This document shows, piece by piece, positions 35,507-43,830 of a stretch of 64,000 nt of DNA. This stretch comes from an uncultured Bacteroides sp. (GTDB lineage: Bacteria > Bacteroidota > Bacteroidia > Bacteroidales > Bacteroidaceae). The notes beneath the pieces were generated by a model. That model was not told the DNA's origin. It did not search any database and worked only from the letters and a program-made list of their open reading frames with translations. How positions within the stretch are numbered: position 1 is the stretch's first letter; the number at the start of each line of letters is the position of its first letter. The position numbers and the translations under genes were made by a program. The DNA is taken from the NCBI GenBank assembly GCA_958453305.1, contig CAUDXH010000002.1, positions 67,173 to 131,172 of the forward strand. Direction: 5' to 3'.

Positions 35507-36358
35507 TTAGACAATCATTTTTTCAATGGGTAAGACTAAGATGCCTTGTGCTCCTAATGCTTTCAGCTTGCCGATGATTTCCCAAAAGCATTTCTGGTCG
35601 AGTACGGTATGCACACTGCTCCATCCTTCAGTAGCCAATGGCATAATGGTGGGGCTTTTCATGCCGGGTAATACCTCGATGATTTCTTTTATTTTATCCG
35701 TAGGTACGTTCATGAGCACGTATTTCTTGTCTTCCGCAGCTTTTACAGCCTTGATCCGGAATAAAAGTTCTTCCAAAATTTCTTTTTTCTCTTGGCTCAT
35801 GCTTTTGTTGCCGATGAGTAAAGCTTCACTCTTCATGACCACTTCCACTTCTTTGAGATTGTTGCTGATGAGGGTAGATCCGGAGCTGACAATGTCGAAT
35901 ATGCAGTCGGCAAGTTTGATGCTCGGTGCGATTTCTACCGAACCTGTAATGATATGAATATCTGCTTTTATATTGTTTTGGTTCAGAAAGGTCTGGAGGA
36001 TTTCAGGATATGAAGTAGCTATTTTTTTGCCGTTAAACCATTCCGTTCCGGTATAGTCTGTTTCTTTAGGGATGGCAAGTGATAGGCGGCATTTGCTGAA
36101 TCCCAACCGGTAGATAATGTCTGCTTCTTCTTTCCGTTCCATAAATTCATTCTCGCCTACGATTCCCAAGTCGGCAACTCCACTGGCTACGCATTGAGGA
36201 ATATCATCGTCGCGCAGAAAAAGAACTTCGATGGGAAAGTTGGTTGACTGGGTGAGCAGAGTGCGTTTGGAGGTCGATAATTTAATGTCGGCTTCAGCAA
36301 GCAGGGCCATGGTATCCTCAAATAGGCGGCCTTTTGATTGTACGGCAATTCTTAACAT
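35507..36358 (-). CDS. hisG: ATP phosphoribosyltransferase (long form)
   Basis: The first enzyme of histidine synthesis, joining ATP and PRPP. At 283 aa it is the long form, with a C-terminal regulatory domain (about 210-283) that gives feedback inhibition by histidine and needs no HisZ. LRIAVQSKGRLFEDT opens the protein; GVADLGIVGENEF and DIVSSGSTLISNNLKE carry substrate-binding residues. It is the first gene of the operon, preceded by a leader peptide and attenuator-like terminator, so it is probably controlled both by feedback and by histidyl-tRNA supply. Confidence 0.96.
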   Translation of the reverse strand: MLRIAVQSKGRLFEDTMALLAEADIKLSTSKRTLLTQSTNFPIEVLFLRDDDIPQCVASGVADLGIVGENEFMERKEEADIIYRLGFSKCRLSLAIPKETDYTGTEWFNGKKIATSYPEILQTFLNQNNIKADIHIITGSVEIAPSIKLADCIFDIVSSGSTLISNNLKEVEVVMKSEALLIGNKSMSQEKKEILEELLFRIKAVKAAEDKKYVLMNVPTDKIKEIIEVLPGMKSPTIMPLATEGWSSVHTVLDQKCFWEIIGKLKALGAQGILVLPIEKMIV

Positions 36359-36379
36359 ATTTTCTTTGTATTAGTGTAG

Positions 36380-36416
36380 TAAATAAAAAGGCTTACCATA
36401 AATACGGTAAGCCTTT
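36380..36416 (-). promoter_or_regulatory. Attenuator terminator of the hisGDC operon
   Basis: On the minus strand AAAGGCTTACC pairs with GGTAAGCCTTT (11 bp, loop 8) and runs into TTTTTATTT, just 22 bases before the hisG ATG. Its 5' arm can pair instead with ACGGTGGGCT at the end of the leader peptide gene (36449-36458, a 10-bp stem with wobble pairs), which would prevent the terminator forming. The alternative structure is inferred by eye. Confidence 0.8.
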
Positions 36417-36446
36417 GGATATCTGTTTATGAAAATACGCAACCTC

Positions 36447-36509
36447 TCAGCCCACCGTTTTTCTCGTCAGGATAGCATGATGGATATGATGTAAGGCTGT
36501 AATCTTCAT
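36447..36509 (-). CDS. hisL: Histidine operon leader peptide
   Basis: A 20-codon reading frame on the minus strand encodes MKITALHHIHHAILTRKTVG. Four of five consecutive codons (CAT CAT ATC CAT CAT) are histidine. It begins about 19 bases after the predicted transcription start and ends 31 bases before the attenuator hairpin. Ribosome stalling at the His codons would leave the 3' end of the gene (ACGGTGGGCT) free to act as antiterminator, while a ribosome at the stop codon would cover it. This is the logic of enterobacterial his attenuation. A-rich sequence AAAAGAAAAAC precedes the ATG rather than a Shine-Dalgarno site. Confidence 0.82.
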   Translation of the reverse strand: MKITALHHIHHAILTRKTVG

Positions 36510-36534
36510 GTTTTTCTTTTTTATTACTTTTAGG

Positions 36535-36566
36535 CAAATATATGTGGTATTTCTGTTAAAAGCAAA
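36535..36566 (-). promoter_or_regulatory. Promoter of hisL-hisGDC
   Basis: On the minus strand TTTG (36563-36566), a 20-base spacer, and TATATTTG (36535-36542) match the Bacteroidetes consensus. Transcription should begin near 36528, giving a leader of about 170 bases before hisG. Confidence 0.75.
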
Positions 36567-36616
36567 TATTTAAAAGAAAAAGTGCGTATTTTCTATTAAA
36601 TTCGTATTAAGTTGAT

Positions 36617-37087
36617 TTATTCTTCAGCTTTACATTCCATAAATGAAAAGTCTTTTTCTGCTTTTTCTTTACTGAAAGTATAGTAGGTACAGCTTGCTTC
36701 GGTACAAATTTCTCCTTTGCTGTTCATGATATGCGCATCAATGAAGGCAATATTTCTTTTCAGTTCTCGTATCTTTGCTTGTATGGTTAGCCGAGGCTCG
36801 GTAGTCAGAATCGGCTTGAGATAGCGTGTTTCCATTTTAGAGGTTACTCCTGCTGTTTGCAGTTTCCTGAAGACAGCCCATCCGCAAATCTCATCTAATA
36901 AGGCTGCCTGTATTCCACCGTGAAGGGTATCAATCCATCCTTGATACTTGGCTTCAGGAGTCCAATAGCTGATGATTGATTCTCCGTCTTCGTAGAATTC
37001 CATTTTTAAGCCTGCTTCATTGTTGGGGGCACATCCGAAACAGAAGTAACCCTCTTTTCCGCTCCATGGATTTTTAATTCGTTTCAT
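36617..37087 (-). CDS. PaaI-type hotdog-fold thioesterase
   Basis: A 156-aa acyl-CoA thioesterase-like protein. The hotdog helix motif is YQGWIDTLHGGIQAALLDEICGWAVF (about residues 50-75), with HGG and LDE residues expected for catalysis. An N-terminal CFGCAPNNEAGLKM recalls the 4HBT family often seen in Bacteroidetes. The start at 37087 (MKRIKNPW) avoids a large overlap with the Dabb gene. Substrate is unknown. It lies 22 bp after the Dabb gene in a two-gene unit. Confidence 0.82.
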   Translation of the reverse strand: MKRIKNPWSGKEGYFCFGCAPNNEAGLKMEFYEDGESIISYWTPEAKYQGWIDTLHGGIQAALLDEICGWAVFRKLQTAGVTSKMETRYLKPILTTEPRLTIQAKIRELKRNIAFIDAHIMNSKGEICTEASCTYYTFSKEKAEKDFSFMECKAEE

Positions 37088-37109
37088 AGGCTTATGCTGA
37101 AAAGTGTGT

Positions 37110-37409
37110 TTACAGTTCGTAATCAGTACAAGCACGTCCCGCCTTTACATCCTTTAAAATAGTAGCTGCTTTGACGTGTTCGGGATGTATAGCGTATGCC
37201 TTTACATCATCCAGGCTGTCAAAAGAACTGTCCAGACAGATGTCCCATTCTTCATCGGCGTTGGTATTTAATCCGACATGAATGCTGCGTATGAAGTTTA
37301 TTTTTGCCGGGAGAGCTTCTATTGCGTTCTTAAAACGGAGCATGACTTCTTTTTTCTCGGCATCCGACAAGTTTTCTTTAAGCTTAAATAAAACAATGTG
37401 CTTAACCAT
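37110..37409 (-). CDS. Dabb (stress-responsive A/B barrel) family protein
   Basis: A 99-aa dimeric alpha-beta barrel protein. VKHIVLFKLKEN at the start, an IRSIHVGLNTN strand, and ALHPEHVKA-like YAIHPEHVKA near residue 72 define the family. Members include enzymes and proteins of unknown role; no catalytic residue can be assigned. First of two genes; a -7 element (TATCTTTG, 37450-37457, minus) lies 41 bases upstream. Confidence 0.85.
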   Translation of the reverse strand: MVKHIVLFKLKENLSDAEKKEVMLRFKNAIEALPAKINFIRSIHVGLNTNADEEWDICLDSSFDSLDDVKAYAIHPEHVKAATILKDVKAGRACTDYEL

Positions 37410-37411
37410 AG

Positions 37412-37441
37412 TTGTTTATTTTATGAATTATCGTAATTTTG
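37412..37441 (+). promoter_or_regulatory. Promoter of udk
   Basis: TTG at 37412-37414, a 19-base spacer, and TAATTTTG at 37434-37441 match the consensus, 40 bases before the udk ATG. Confidence 0.65.
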
Positions 37442-37449
37442 TATAATTG

Positions 37450-37457
37450 CAAAGATA
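37450..37457 (-). promoter_or_regulatory. -7 element for the Dabb-thioesterase pair
   Basis: TATCTTTG on the minus strand, overlapping the udk upstream region, so two divergent promoters lie face to face within 46 bases. No TTG box was found. Confidence 0.5.
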
Positions 37458-37480
37458 TAACTAATTATTGAAAAAAAGTC

Positions 37481-38092
37481 ATGATAATTATTGGAATTGC
37501 AGGAGGAACAGGCTCCGGAAAAACAACTGTGGTGAAACGTATTGTAGAAAGTCTCCCTGAAGGAGAAGTGGTTGTACTTCCGTTAGACTCTTATTATAAG
37601 GATAGTAGTCATGTACCGGTAGAAGAACGTCAAAGTATTAATTTTGATCATCCAAATGCTTTCGATTGGGATTTGCTTTCACGCCATGTGGGCATGCTCC
37701 GGCGGGGAGAATCAATTGAGCAGCCGGTTTATTCGTTTCTTACTTGCACCCGCCAGCCCGAAACGGTACATGTAGAGCCGCGTAAGGTTGTGATTATTGA
37801 AGGTATCTTGGCTTTGAGTGATAAAAAACTCTGCCAGCTTATGGATTTGCGTATTTTTGTGGATGCCGACCCTGATGAAAGACTGATTCGTGTGATACAG
37901 CGCGATGTGGTAGAGCGTGGACGGACTGCTGAGGCTGTGATGGAGCGTTATGTGCGTGTATTAAAGCCGATGCATTTGGAATTTATTGAGCCCGCTAAGC
38001 GCATTGCTGATTTGATTATCCCTCAGGGTGGACATAATCAGAAGGCGATTGAAATCCTGAAATTATATATTGAGAAGATTGTAGCTCAATGA
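37481..38092 (+). CDS. udk: Uridine kinase
   Basis: A 203-aa P-loop kinase that phosphorylates uridine and cytidine with ATP in pyrimidine salvage. GIAGGTGSGKTTV is the Walker A loop (residues 5-17); LPLDSYYKD holds the catalytic Asp; VIIEGILAL and RLIRVIQRDVVERGR are further family blocks. Length normal. The stop overlaps the next start in ATGA, so an envelope transglycosylase is coupled to it. Confidence 0.95.
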   Translation: MIIIGIAGGTGSGKTTVVKRIVESLPEGEVVVLPLDSYYKDSSHVPVEERQSINFDHPNAFDWDLLSRHVGMLRRGESIEQPVYSFLTCTRQPETVHVEPRKVVIIEGILALSDKKLCQLMDLRIFVDADPDERLIRVIQRDVVERGRTAEAVMERYVRVLKPMHLEFIEPAKRIADLIIPQGGHNQKAIEILKLYIEKIVAQ

Positions 38093-39468
38093 AACTTTCC
38101 TGCTTTTGGGTAAGATGGCTATGCATGGTTTGTTGCATAGGTCTGGCTTCCTGCAGTTCTTCCCGGCAGCAGGAACCCGAGAATGACTTGCCTCAAATTA
38201 TAGAGAGAGGTGAACTGGTTGCGCTTACCCTTACCGGTTCTACTTCTTATTTCAGCTATCGTGGTGAGCCTATGGGGTTCCAATATGAGTTGGCAGGACA
38301 GTTTGCTCATTCGTTAGGGCTTAAGCTGAAGCTGAAGGTGGTAAAAGATGAGGCAGAACTGGTGCATAGCCTAATGCGTGGTGAAGGTGATTTGATTGCT
38401 TATAATCTCCCTATAACCAAAGCCTATAAAGACAGTTTGCTGTATTGTGGTGAAGAAAATATTACGCATCAAGTAATAGTGCAGCGGAACGGGAAAAATG
38501 TTTTGACGGATGTAACTCAGTTGATAGGAAAAGAGGTTTTTGTAAATCCCGGTAAGTATTATAACCGGCTGTCAAACTTGAATAGGGAACTCGGTGGAGG
38601 TATTGATTTGCATGTATTGGATACAGACAGTATTTCATCGGAAGAACTGATTACGCGTGTGGCAGAAGGGCAGATCGAATATACGGTGGCTACCGATGAG
38701 ATAGCTAAAATAAATAAGACTTACCATCCGAAACTGAACATAGACTTACGCATCAGTTTTGACCAGCGTTCTTCGTGGGCTGTAGGTAAAAAGTCGCCTT
38801 TATTGGCTGAAGCAGCAGATAAGTGGCATAAAGAAAATATTAATTCTCCCGAGTTTCAGGCAAGTGCCAAGCGTTATTTTGAAGTGGCCAAACACGTTCC
38901 CCACGGCTCTATTTTATCGCTGAAAGAAGGAAAAATATCACTTTATGACGATTTGTTCCGCCGTTATTCCCGTACGATTTCATGGGATTGGCGTTTGCTT
39001 GCAGCACTGGTATATACGGAGTCAAATTTTAATCCGGAAGTGGTTTCTTGGGCTGGAGCAAAAGGATTGATGCAGCTGATGCCTGCTACCTCTCGTGCCA
39101 TGGGGGTTCCTCCCGGAAAGGAGAGAGACCCGGAGGAGAGTGTTAAGGCAGGAGTGAAATATATAGCAGGCTTAAAACGGATGTTTGGTAAAATTAAAGA
39201 TCCGGAAGAGCAGGTCAAGTTTATTTTGGCGGCCTATAATGCAGGAGCAGGTCATGTTACAGATGCGATGGCTTTGGCAAAGAAGTATGGACGTAATCCG
39301 TATATATGGGAACATCACGTGGCACATTATATATTGCTGAAAAGCAATGAGGAGTTTTACCGGGATCCGGTTTGCAGGAACGGGTATTTCCGGGGTACAG
39401 AAACCTACGATTTCGTTCGTGATGTTATGACTCGTGCTGCTATCTATAAACAAAAGATAAAAGAGTAA
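38089..39468 (+). CDS. mltF: MltF-like membrane-bound lytic transglycosylase
   Basis: A 459-aa lipoprotein (lipobox IGLASC, Cys22) that cleaves peptidoglycan without hydrolysis. Residues about 35-265 are an SBP_bac_3 periplasmic-binding domain (VALTLTGSTSYFSYRGEPMG, LIGKEVFVNPGKYYNRL), a regulatory module in MltF. Residues about 295-420 are an SLT goose-lysozyme-like domain with catalytic Glu311 in VYTESNFNPEVVS, followed by GLMQLMPATS and AAYNAGAGHV. It overlaps udk by four bases and ends at a strong terminator. Confidence 0.92.
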   Translation: MKLSCFWVRWLCMVCCIGLASCSSSRQQEPENDLPQIIERGELVALTLTGSTSYFSYRGEPMGFQYELAGQFAHSLGLKLKLKVVKDEAELVHSLMRGEGDLIAYNLPITKAYKDSLLYCGEENITHQVIVQRNGKNVLTDVTQLIGKEVFVNPGKYYNRLSNLNRELGGGIDLHVLDTDSISSEELITRVAEGQIEYTVATDEIAKINKTYHPKLNIDLRISFDQRSSWAVGKKSPLLAEAADKWHKENINSPEFQASAKRYFEVAKHVPHGSILSLKEGKISLYDDLFRRYSRTISWDWRLLAALVYTESNFNPEVVSWAGAKGLMQLMPATSRAMGVPPGKERDPEESVKAGVKYIAGLKRMFGKIKDPEEQVKFILAAYNAGAGHVTDAMALAKKYGRNPYIWEHHVAHYILLKSNEEFYRDPVCRNGYFRGTETYDFVRDVMTRAAIYKQKIKE

Positions 39469-39470
39469 AT

Positions 39471-39517
39471 TTAAACCGCCCGGTCTCAGGGAAGTTCCTT
39501 AAGACTGGGCGGTTTAA
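39471..39517. terminator. Bidirectional terminator between mltF and the Crp/Fnr gene
   Basis: TTAAACCGCCCGGTCT (39471-39486) pairs with AGACTGGGCGGTTTAA (39502-39517), 16 bp with one G-U. The arms are flanked by A/T-rich tails. Confidence 0.75.
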
Positions 39518-39536
39518 AAATATGAAAGAGATGATT

Positions 39537-40238
39537 TTATCCTATTTTGCTGATTTTCTTCAGTTTCTCTTCTTCTATCAGCTTGATTTTACGTCCGTCA
39601 ATGATAATTAATTTTTCGGCAGCGAAGTTAGACAGCGTGCGGATGGCGTTCGATGTTGTCATGTTAGAAAGGTTAGCCAAGTCTTCTCTTGAAAGGTAGA
39701 TACTTAATGTGTATTGATCTTCTTCCACTCCATACGTATCTTTGAGGAACAAAAGGGATTCAGCAAGTCTGCCTCGTATATGTTTTTGGGTAAGGTTTAC
39801 GGTGCGTTCATCTGATATTCCCAAGTCTTTTGACAACTGGCGGATAAAGAACATAGATAAATCGGGATTTTCTTGAAGCAGCTTGGTGATGATAGGCATA
39901 GGTATAAGGCAGATAGTACAACTTTCAAAAGCTGCTGCTGCGGTTACATAATCTTCTTCGGCAAAATAAGCTCGATAAGCAAAATATTCTTTATCTCTGA
40001 TGATACGTACAATCTGGCTTCTTCCTCCTACTCCATCTTTGTAAATTTTTACTTTACCGTTAAGCAGGCACATCAAGTACATTGGAGTTTCTCCTTCGCA
40101 GTAAATTGTTTCGTTTTTCTTATATTTCTGAATCGTGAAATTCTGGGCAAGAAGTTCACGCTGTGCTTGTGTAAGAGGTTGCCATAAATCAGGGATGAAT
40201 TCGGCTACTTCTGCTTCTGTAAGTTCTTTCTTTACCAT
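39537..40238 (-). CDS. Crp/Fnr-family transcriptional regulator
   Basis: A 233-aa regulator. An N-terminal cyclic-nucleotide-binding-like jelly roll (about 25-130, KYKKNETIYCEGETPMYLMCLLNGKVKIY) is joined to a C-terminal winged helix (about 155-220) with SREDLANLSNMTTSNAIRTLSNFAAE as the recognition motif. No Fnr-type cysteine cluster is seen and the ligand is unknown. The start at 40238 (MVKKELTE) is preferred; upstream in-frame codons overlap a minus-strand -7 element (TACCTTTG, 40274-40281). It stands alone, divergent from the DUF5686 gene. Confidence 0.88.
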   Translation of the reverse strand: MVKKELTEAEVAEFIPDLWQPLTQAQRELLAQNFTIQKYKKNETIYCEGETPMYLMCLLNGKVKIYKDGVGGRSQIVRIIRDKEYFAYRAYFAEEDYVTAAAAFESCTICLIPMPIITKLLQENPDLSMFFIRQLSKDLGISDERTVNLTQKHIRGRLAESLLFLKDTYGVEEDQYTLSIYLSREDLANLSNMTTSNAIRTLSNFAAEKLIIIDGRKIKLIEEEKLKKISKIG

Positions 40239-40344
40239 AATTAAGTGTTCCGAAAAAAATATGTTCTTAAGCACAAAGGTAAAAATAAAAAATTAAATTG
40301 GTCTTTTTTATGATGAAAAAATGACCTATCAAAGTGGTTTTACG

Positions 40345-40352
40345 TATATTTG
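40345..40352 (+). promoter_or_regulatory. -7 element immediately before the DUF5686 gene
   Basis: TATATTTG ends only 8 bases before the ATG at 40361. If used, transcription would start at or within about three bases of the start codon. Confidence 0.5.
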
Positions 40353-40360
40353 TCCGACTT

Positions 40361-42553
40361 ATGAGCAGAAGTAAGTATTTATATACGATATATTGGGTTT
40401 TTCTATTTCTTTTTAATTTGTACCCGATGGCAGGAAAGGCGTGGGATAATGCATCACATCTTTCTGAAAAGCCTTTTGTCGCCGATTCAGTGCTGAATCA
40501 TATATTCCGTTCTGCAGAATTTTATTCGCAGGAAGTAAAGAGTTATCAAGCCGATTTATACTTGAAAGGATTGCTGCAGGTACACAAGCAAAACCGCATT
40601 ATTCGTTTTGTTCCTTCTATGTTTCGTTTTGATAAGGGAGTAAAAAAATATTTGCATGAATCGCTCAGTGAACTTCATTATACGGCTCCTTCCATTTATG
40701 ACCGTAAGGTGAGAGCAATTTCAACTACATTTACCAGCAACCGCGGCCAGTTGTTTGATATTATGGATTATATGAAGTTTAATATCTATTCACCGGCGGT
40801 CATGGAGAATAAGCTTCTTTCACCGTTAAACCCGAAGGCAAAGGTGCATTATTATTATTTGCTTGATTCGGTCACCCATCGCTTAGGCGGAGACTGGTAT
40901 AAAATTAAAATAATTCCTCGTTATAACAGTACGCAGCTGCTGGATGGCTATCTGTGGGTTTCGTCAGAAGATTGGAGTATTCGGTATTTAGATGTTAATG
41001 GTAAATATGATTTGATTCGTTTTCATCTGTTTATGCAGATGGGCAATACGGAAGAGACCCGCTGCCTGCCTACCTTGCTCTATTTGGATTTGGATTTCAA
41101 GTTTCTGAAAAATCATCTTGAGATGAACTATACCGGATGGATGAAGTATAAGGAGGTGAAATTCAGGAAGCCGGGCGAATCTCTTGTACCTGTCCGTTCG
41201 AAAAAGAATGATTATAATCTGACGAAATCGTATACGTTGACTTGTGACACGAGTTTGCTTATTTCCAACCGTGATTCGTTTCATCGCATTCGGCCTATTC
41301 CGCTTAGCGGTTTGGAAGATTCGCTTTATCAGGCTGCCCGGAGAAGAGACTATCTGCGTGCTGCAGATACGCTGGTTGCTATGCCGATGAGCAAGGCTAA
41401 GAAGAATATAATTTATTTGGGGCAGTTGGGTGATGCACTCATTAGCAGCTATAATATAGATTTTGCCAAATTCGGCAGTGTGAACTGTTCTCCATTGATA
41501 AATCCCTTGTTAATCAGTTATAGCCACCGTAATGGTATTTCGTATCGGCAGGAGTTTAAATATAATCAGTTGTTTCATAACGGACGCTGGCTGCGTATCA
41601 CTCCTCAGGTGGGTTATAATTTCACGAAAAAAGAACTTTATGCAAAGGCCGATATGGAGTTTGTTTATAATCCACGGCGTCAAGGGGCTTTTGAGTTGCA
41701 TGTGGGAAATGGTAATCGTATCTACAGTAGCGTGGTGCTTGATCAGTTGAAAGAAATACCAGACAGTATCTTTTCATTTGAGGGGTTGGAATTGGATTAC
41801 TTTAAGGATATTTATGTTGATGTGTCGCATCGTATTGAAATAGTCAACGGGTTAAGCTTGAATACCGGAATTGCGATGCACTGGCGGCACACGAAAAGTT
41901 CGCCGGAAGTAGAGTCAAGAGTACGGTCAAAGTATAATAGTTTTGCTCCGCGTATTCGCGTGGAATGGACACCGGGTATGTATTATTATTTTAACGGAAA
42001 CCGAAAAGTGAATGTAGGTTCGCGCTTTCCTACTTTTTCTGTTGATTACGAACGGGGAATCAAGGTGATGAAAAACTCAGGGCATTATGAGCGTATCGAG
42101 CTTGCAGCCAAGCAAATGGTGCGCTTGCGAAATGTTCATTCGTTGGCTTATAATCTGGGACTTGGTTTCTTTACCAATCAGTCGGATATGTACTTCGTGG
42201 ATTATGTAAACTTTGCCAACCGGAATTTGCCTCAGGGATGGGATGATGAAATAGGAGGGACTTTCCAAATGTTAGACAGCCGCTGGTATAATGCTTCCCG
42301 CCATTATGTTAGCGGTAATATAACCTATGAGGCTCCGTTTATCTTATTATATCCGGTATCCCGTCTTTTATCTTTTATCCAGAAAGAACGTCTTTACGGA
42401 GGAATTTTATTCATGCCTCACCTCAATCCGTATTTTGAATTAGGTTATGGTTTTGCTACAACGGTTTTCGATGCCGGCATCTTTATCGGAAATGAAAAAG
42501 GTAAATTTACCTCCGTGGGCTGTAAATTTACCTTTGAGCTGTTTAATAAATAA
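40361..42553 (+). CDS. DUF5686 family outer-membrane protein
   Basis: A 730-aa envelope protein with a signal peptide (1-25, LYPMAGKA). Residues about 40-330 form a globular part with AEFYSQEVKSYQADLYLKG, a start typical of DUF5686; these proteins often carry an extra CarboxypepD_reg-like domain, which is absent here. The C-terminal half is rich in amphipathic strands ending in GCKFTFELFNK, suggesting a beta-barrel. The start at 40361 is needed for the signal peptide; an upstream GTG at 40334 overlaps the promoter element. Function unknown, presumed outer-membrane assembly or transport. Confidence 0.8.
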   Translation: MSRSKYLYTIYWVFLFLFNLYPMAGKAWDNASHLSEKPFVADSVLNHIFRSAEFYSQEVKSYQADLYLKGLLQVHKQNRIIRFVPSMFRFDKGVKKYLHESLSELHYTAPSIYDRKVRAISTTFTSNRGQLFDIMDYMKFNIYSPAVMENKLLSPLNPKAKVHYYYLLDSVTHRLGGDWYKIKIIPRYNSTQLLDGYLWVSSEDWSIRYLDVNGKYDLIRFHLFMQMGNTEETRCLPTLLYLDLDFKFLKNHLEMNYTGWMKYKEVKFRKPGESLVPVRSKKNDYNLTKSYTLTCDTSLLISNRDSFHRIRPIPLSGLEDSLYQAARRRDYLRAADTLVAMPMSKAKKNIIYLGQLGDALISSYNIDFAKFGSVNCSPLINPLLISYSHRNGISYRQEFKYNQLFHNGRWLRITPQVGYNFTKKELYAKADMEFVYNPRRQGAFELHVGNGNRIYSSVVLDQLKEIPDSIFSFEGLELDYFKDIYVDVSHRIEIVNGLSLNTGIAMHWRHTKSSPEVESRVRSKYNSFAPRIRVEWTPGMYYYFNGNRKVNVGSRFPTFSVDYERGIKVMKNSGHYERIELAAKQMVRLRNVHSLAYNLGLGFFTNQSDMYFVDYVNFANRNLPQGWDDEIGGTFQMLDSRWYNASRHYVSGNITYEAPFILLYPVSRLLSFIQKERLYGGILFMPHLNPYFELGYGFATTVFDAGIFIGNEKGKFTSVGCKFTFELFNK

Positions 42554-42591
42554 ATTCGGAAGCATTAAAGCAGATGCACCGTACTTACTTC

Positions 42592-43752
42592 TTATTTTCG
42601 TAAAAAGTCGGATTTATCTCTTAGCCAGTACTGCAGTCTTATTTGCAGGCTGTAGAGTGGGCGGAACAAGTCAAAAAACGGAAGTGAACAGCAAAAACCT
42701 TCTTGCAAGTCGTTTGATGTTTGTTTCATGACAGTCATGTACGAAACAAACCGGATAAGCCATCCGGCTCCGATAATTCCCGTTTCAATCCATGCTTTGT
42801 TGCAAATGCAATAGATTAATCCTGTTAAAGTCAGCAAGTGAAATAAGGAGCAAGTCCATGTTTCTATGCTGTTGAAGATGCGTGCGTATCCCCGGTAATA
42901 ATGTCCGGTAACCAGTGCGTTTACTTTATCTGCAAACCAAACCCGTTTATAAGACGGGATAGGAAGTTGGATAAAACTTTCGCGGGAGAGAGCCACTTTT
43001 GTGTTTTGAGAGTTAGCTACCGCATTAATGAACAAGTCATCGTCTCCCCGTTGCAAGTTTAGCTGAGTGGTAAAGCCTTTATGGTTCAGGTAAAGACTTT
43101 TCCGGTAAGCCAAGTTGCGTCCGATGCCCATATAAGGATGTCCGCTTGCAGCTCTTCCCAAGTATCGCATAGCTTGAAACATATTATCAAGGCGAATATG
43201 GCGGGCAAATTTCTCCTTACTCTGTATATAGTTACTATATCCCAATACGATGTCGGTTTCCGGAGAGAAATGGGCAGCTAAACTTTTCAGCCACTGGTTG
43301 CTCATGGGCTTGCATTGCGGTTCGGTTACCACAATCCATTCATGCCGGCTTGCTTTTATTCCCATAGCTATTCCCAGCTTTTTCCGGCTTACGTAGCGTG
43401 CTGTTTCGGGGATGAAACTATAATATAAATGGTGATATTTATTCCCTAACAGTTTGAGAATATCTTCGTCTTCTCCGGCCGATTTGTCATTGATGACGAT
43501 GACCTCAAACTGTGGATAGTCTTGCTCCAAGATGAGAGGAAGATTTTCCTTTAAAGCCTTACCGGAGTCTTTGGTGACAATAATGACTGACAAAGGAGGG
43601 AAGTCATCTGATTGTTTTTTTTCTTTTTGTTTCTTGAAGTTACGGTGTAATTGGTTATAGACTCCAAAAGCATATCCAAGCTGGATAATAAGTAGGATGA
43701 AACAAGTAGAAGCAAGTATAAAACTTGCCGATGTCAGTTCGATAAATGTCAT
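42592..43752 (-). CDS. Membrane-bound family 2 glycosyltransferase
   Basis: A 386-aa protein. An N-terminal transmembrane helix (about 8-30) precedes a GT-A domain with PPLSVIIVTKDSGKALKENL (about 52-71), VIVINDKSAGEDED (DxD-like, about 84-97), EPQCKP (about 142), and QRGDDDLFINAV (about 236, acceptor-side acidic motif). C-terminal helices follow (about 300-350). It is likely to add a sugar to a lipid-linked or surface glycan; donor and acceptor are unknown. It converges with the DUF5686 gene and lies downstream of lysA across a terminator-like hairpin. Confidence 0.85.
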   Translation of the reverse strand: MTFIELTSASFILASTCFILLIIQLGYAFGVYNQLHRNFKKQKEKKQSDDFPPLSVIIVTKDSGKALKENLPLILEQDYPQFEVIVINDKSAGEDEDILKLLGNKYHHLYYSFIPETARYVSRKKLGIAMGIKASRHEWIVVTEPQCKPMSNQWLKSLAAHFSPETDIVLGYSNYIQSKEKFARHIRLDNMFQAMRYLGRAASGHPYMGIGRNLAYRKSLYLNHKGFTTQLNLQRGDDDLFINAVANSQNTKVALSRESFIQLPIPSYKRVWFADKVNALVTGHYYRGYARIFNSIETWTCSLFHLLTLTGLIYCICNKAWIETGIIGAGWLIRFVSYMTVMKQTSNDLQEGFCCSLPFFDLFRPLYSLQIRLQYWLRDKSDFLRK

Positions 43753-43776
43753 AATTGCAGGTTATTAATACGTTTG

Positions 43777-43823
43777 AAAGTGTGTCTGTCCGAGTGTCAA
43801 CAACATTCGTCCGGACACACTTT
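43777..43823. terminator. Long hairpin between lysA and the glycosyltransferase gene
   Basis: A 21-bp stem with two mismatches and wobble pairs (AAAGTGTGTC against GACACACTTT at its base) over a 5-base loop. On the plus strand it ends in TTTTT; on the minus strand, the direction of lysA, in TTTC. It probably ends the lysA transcript. Confidence 0.6.
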
Positions 43824-43830
43824 TTACCGT

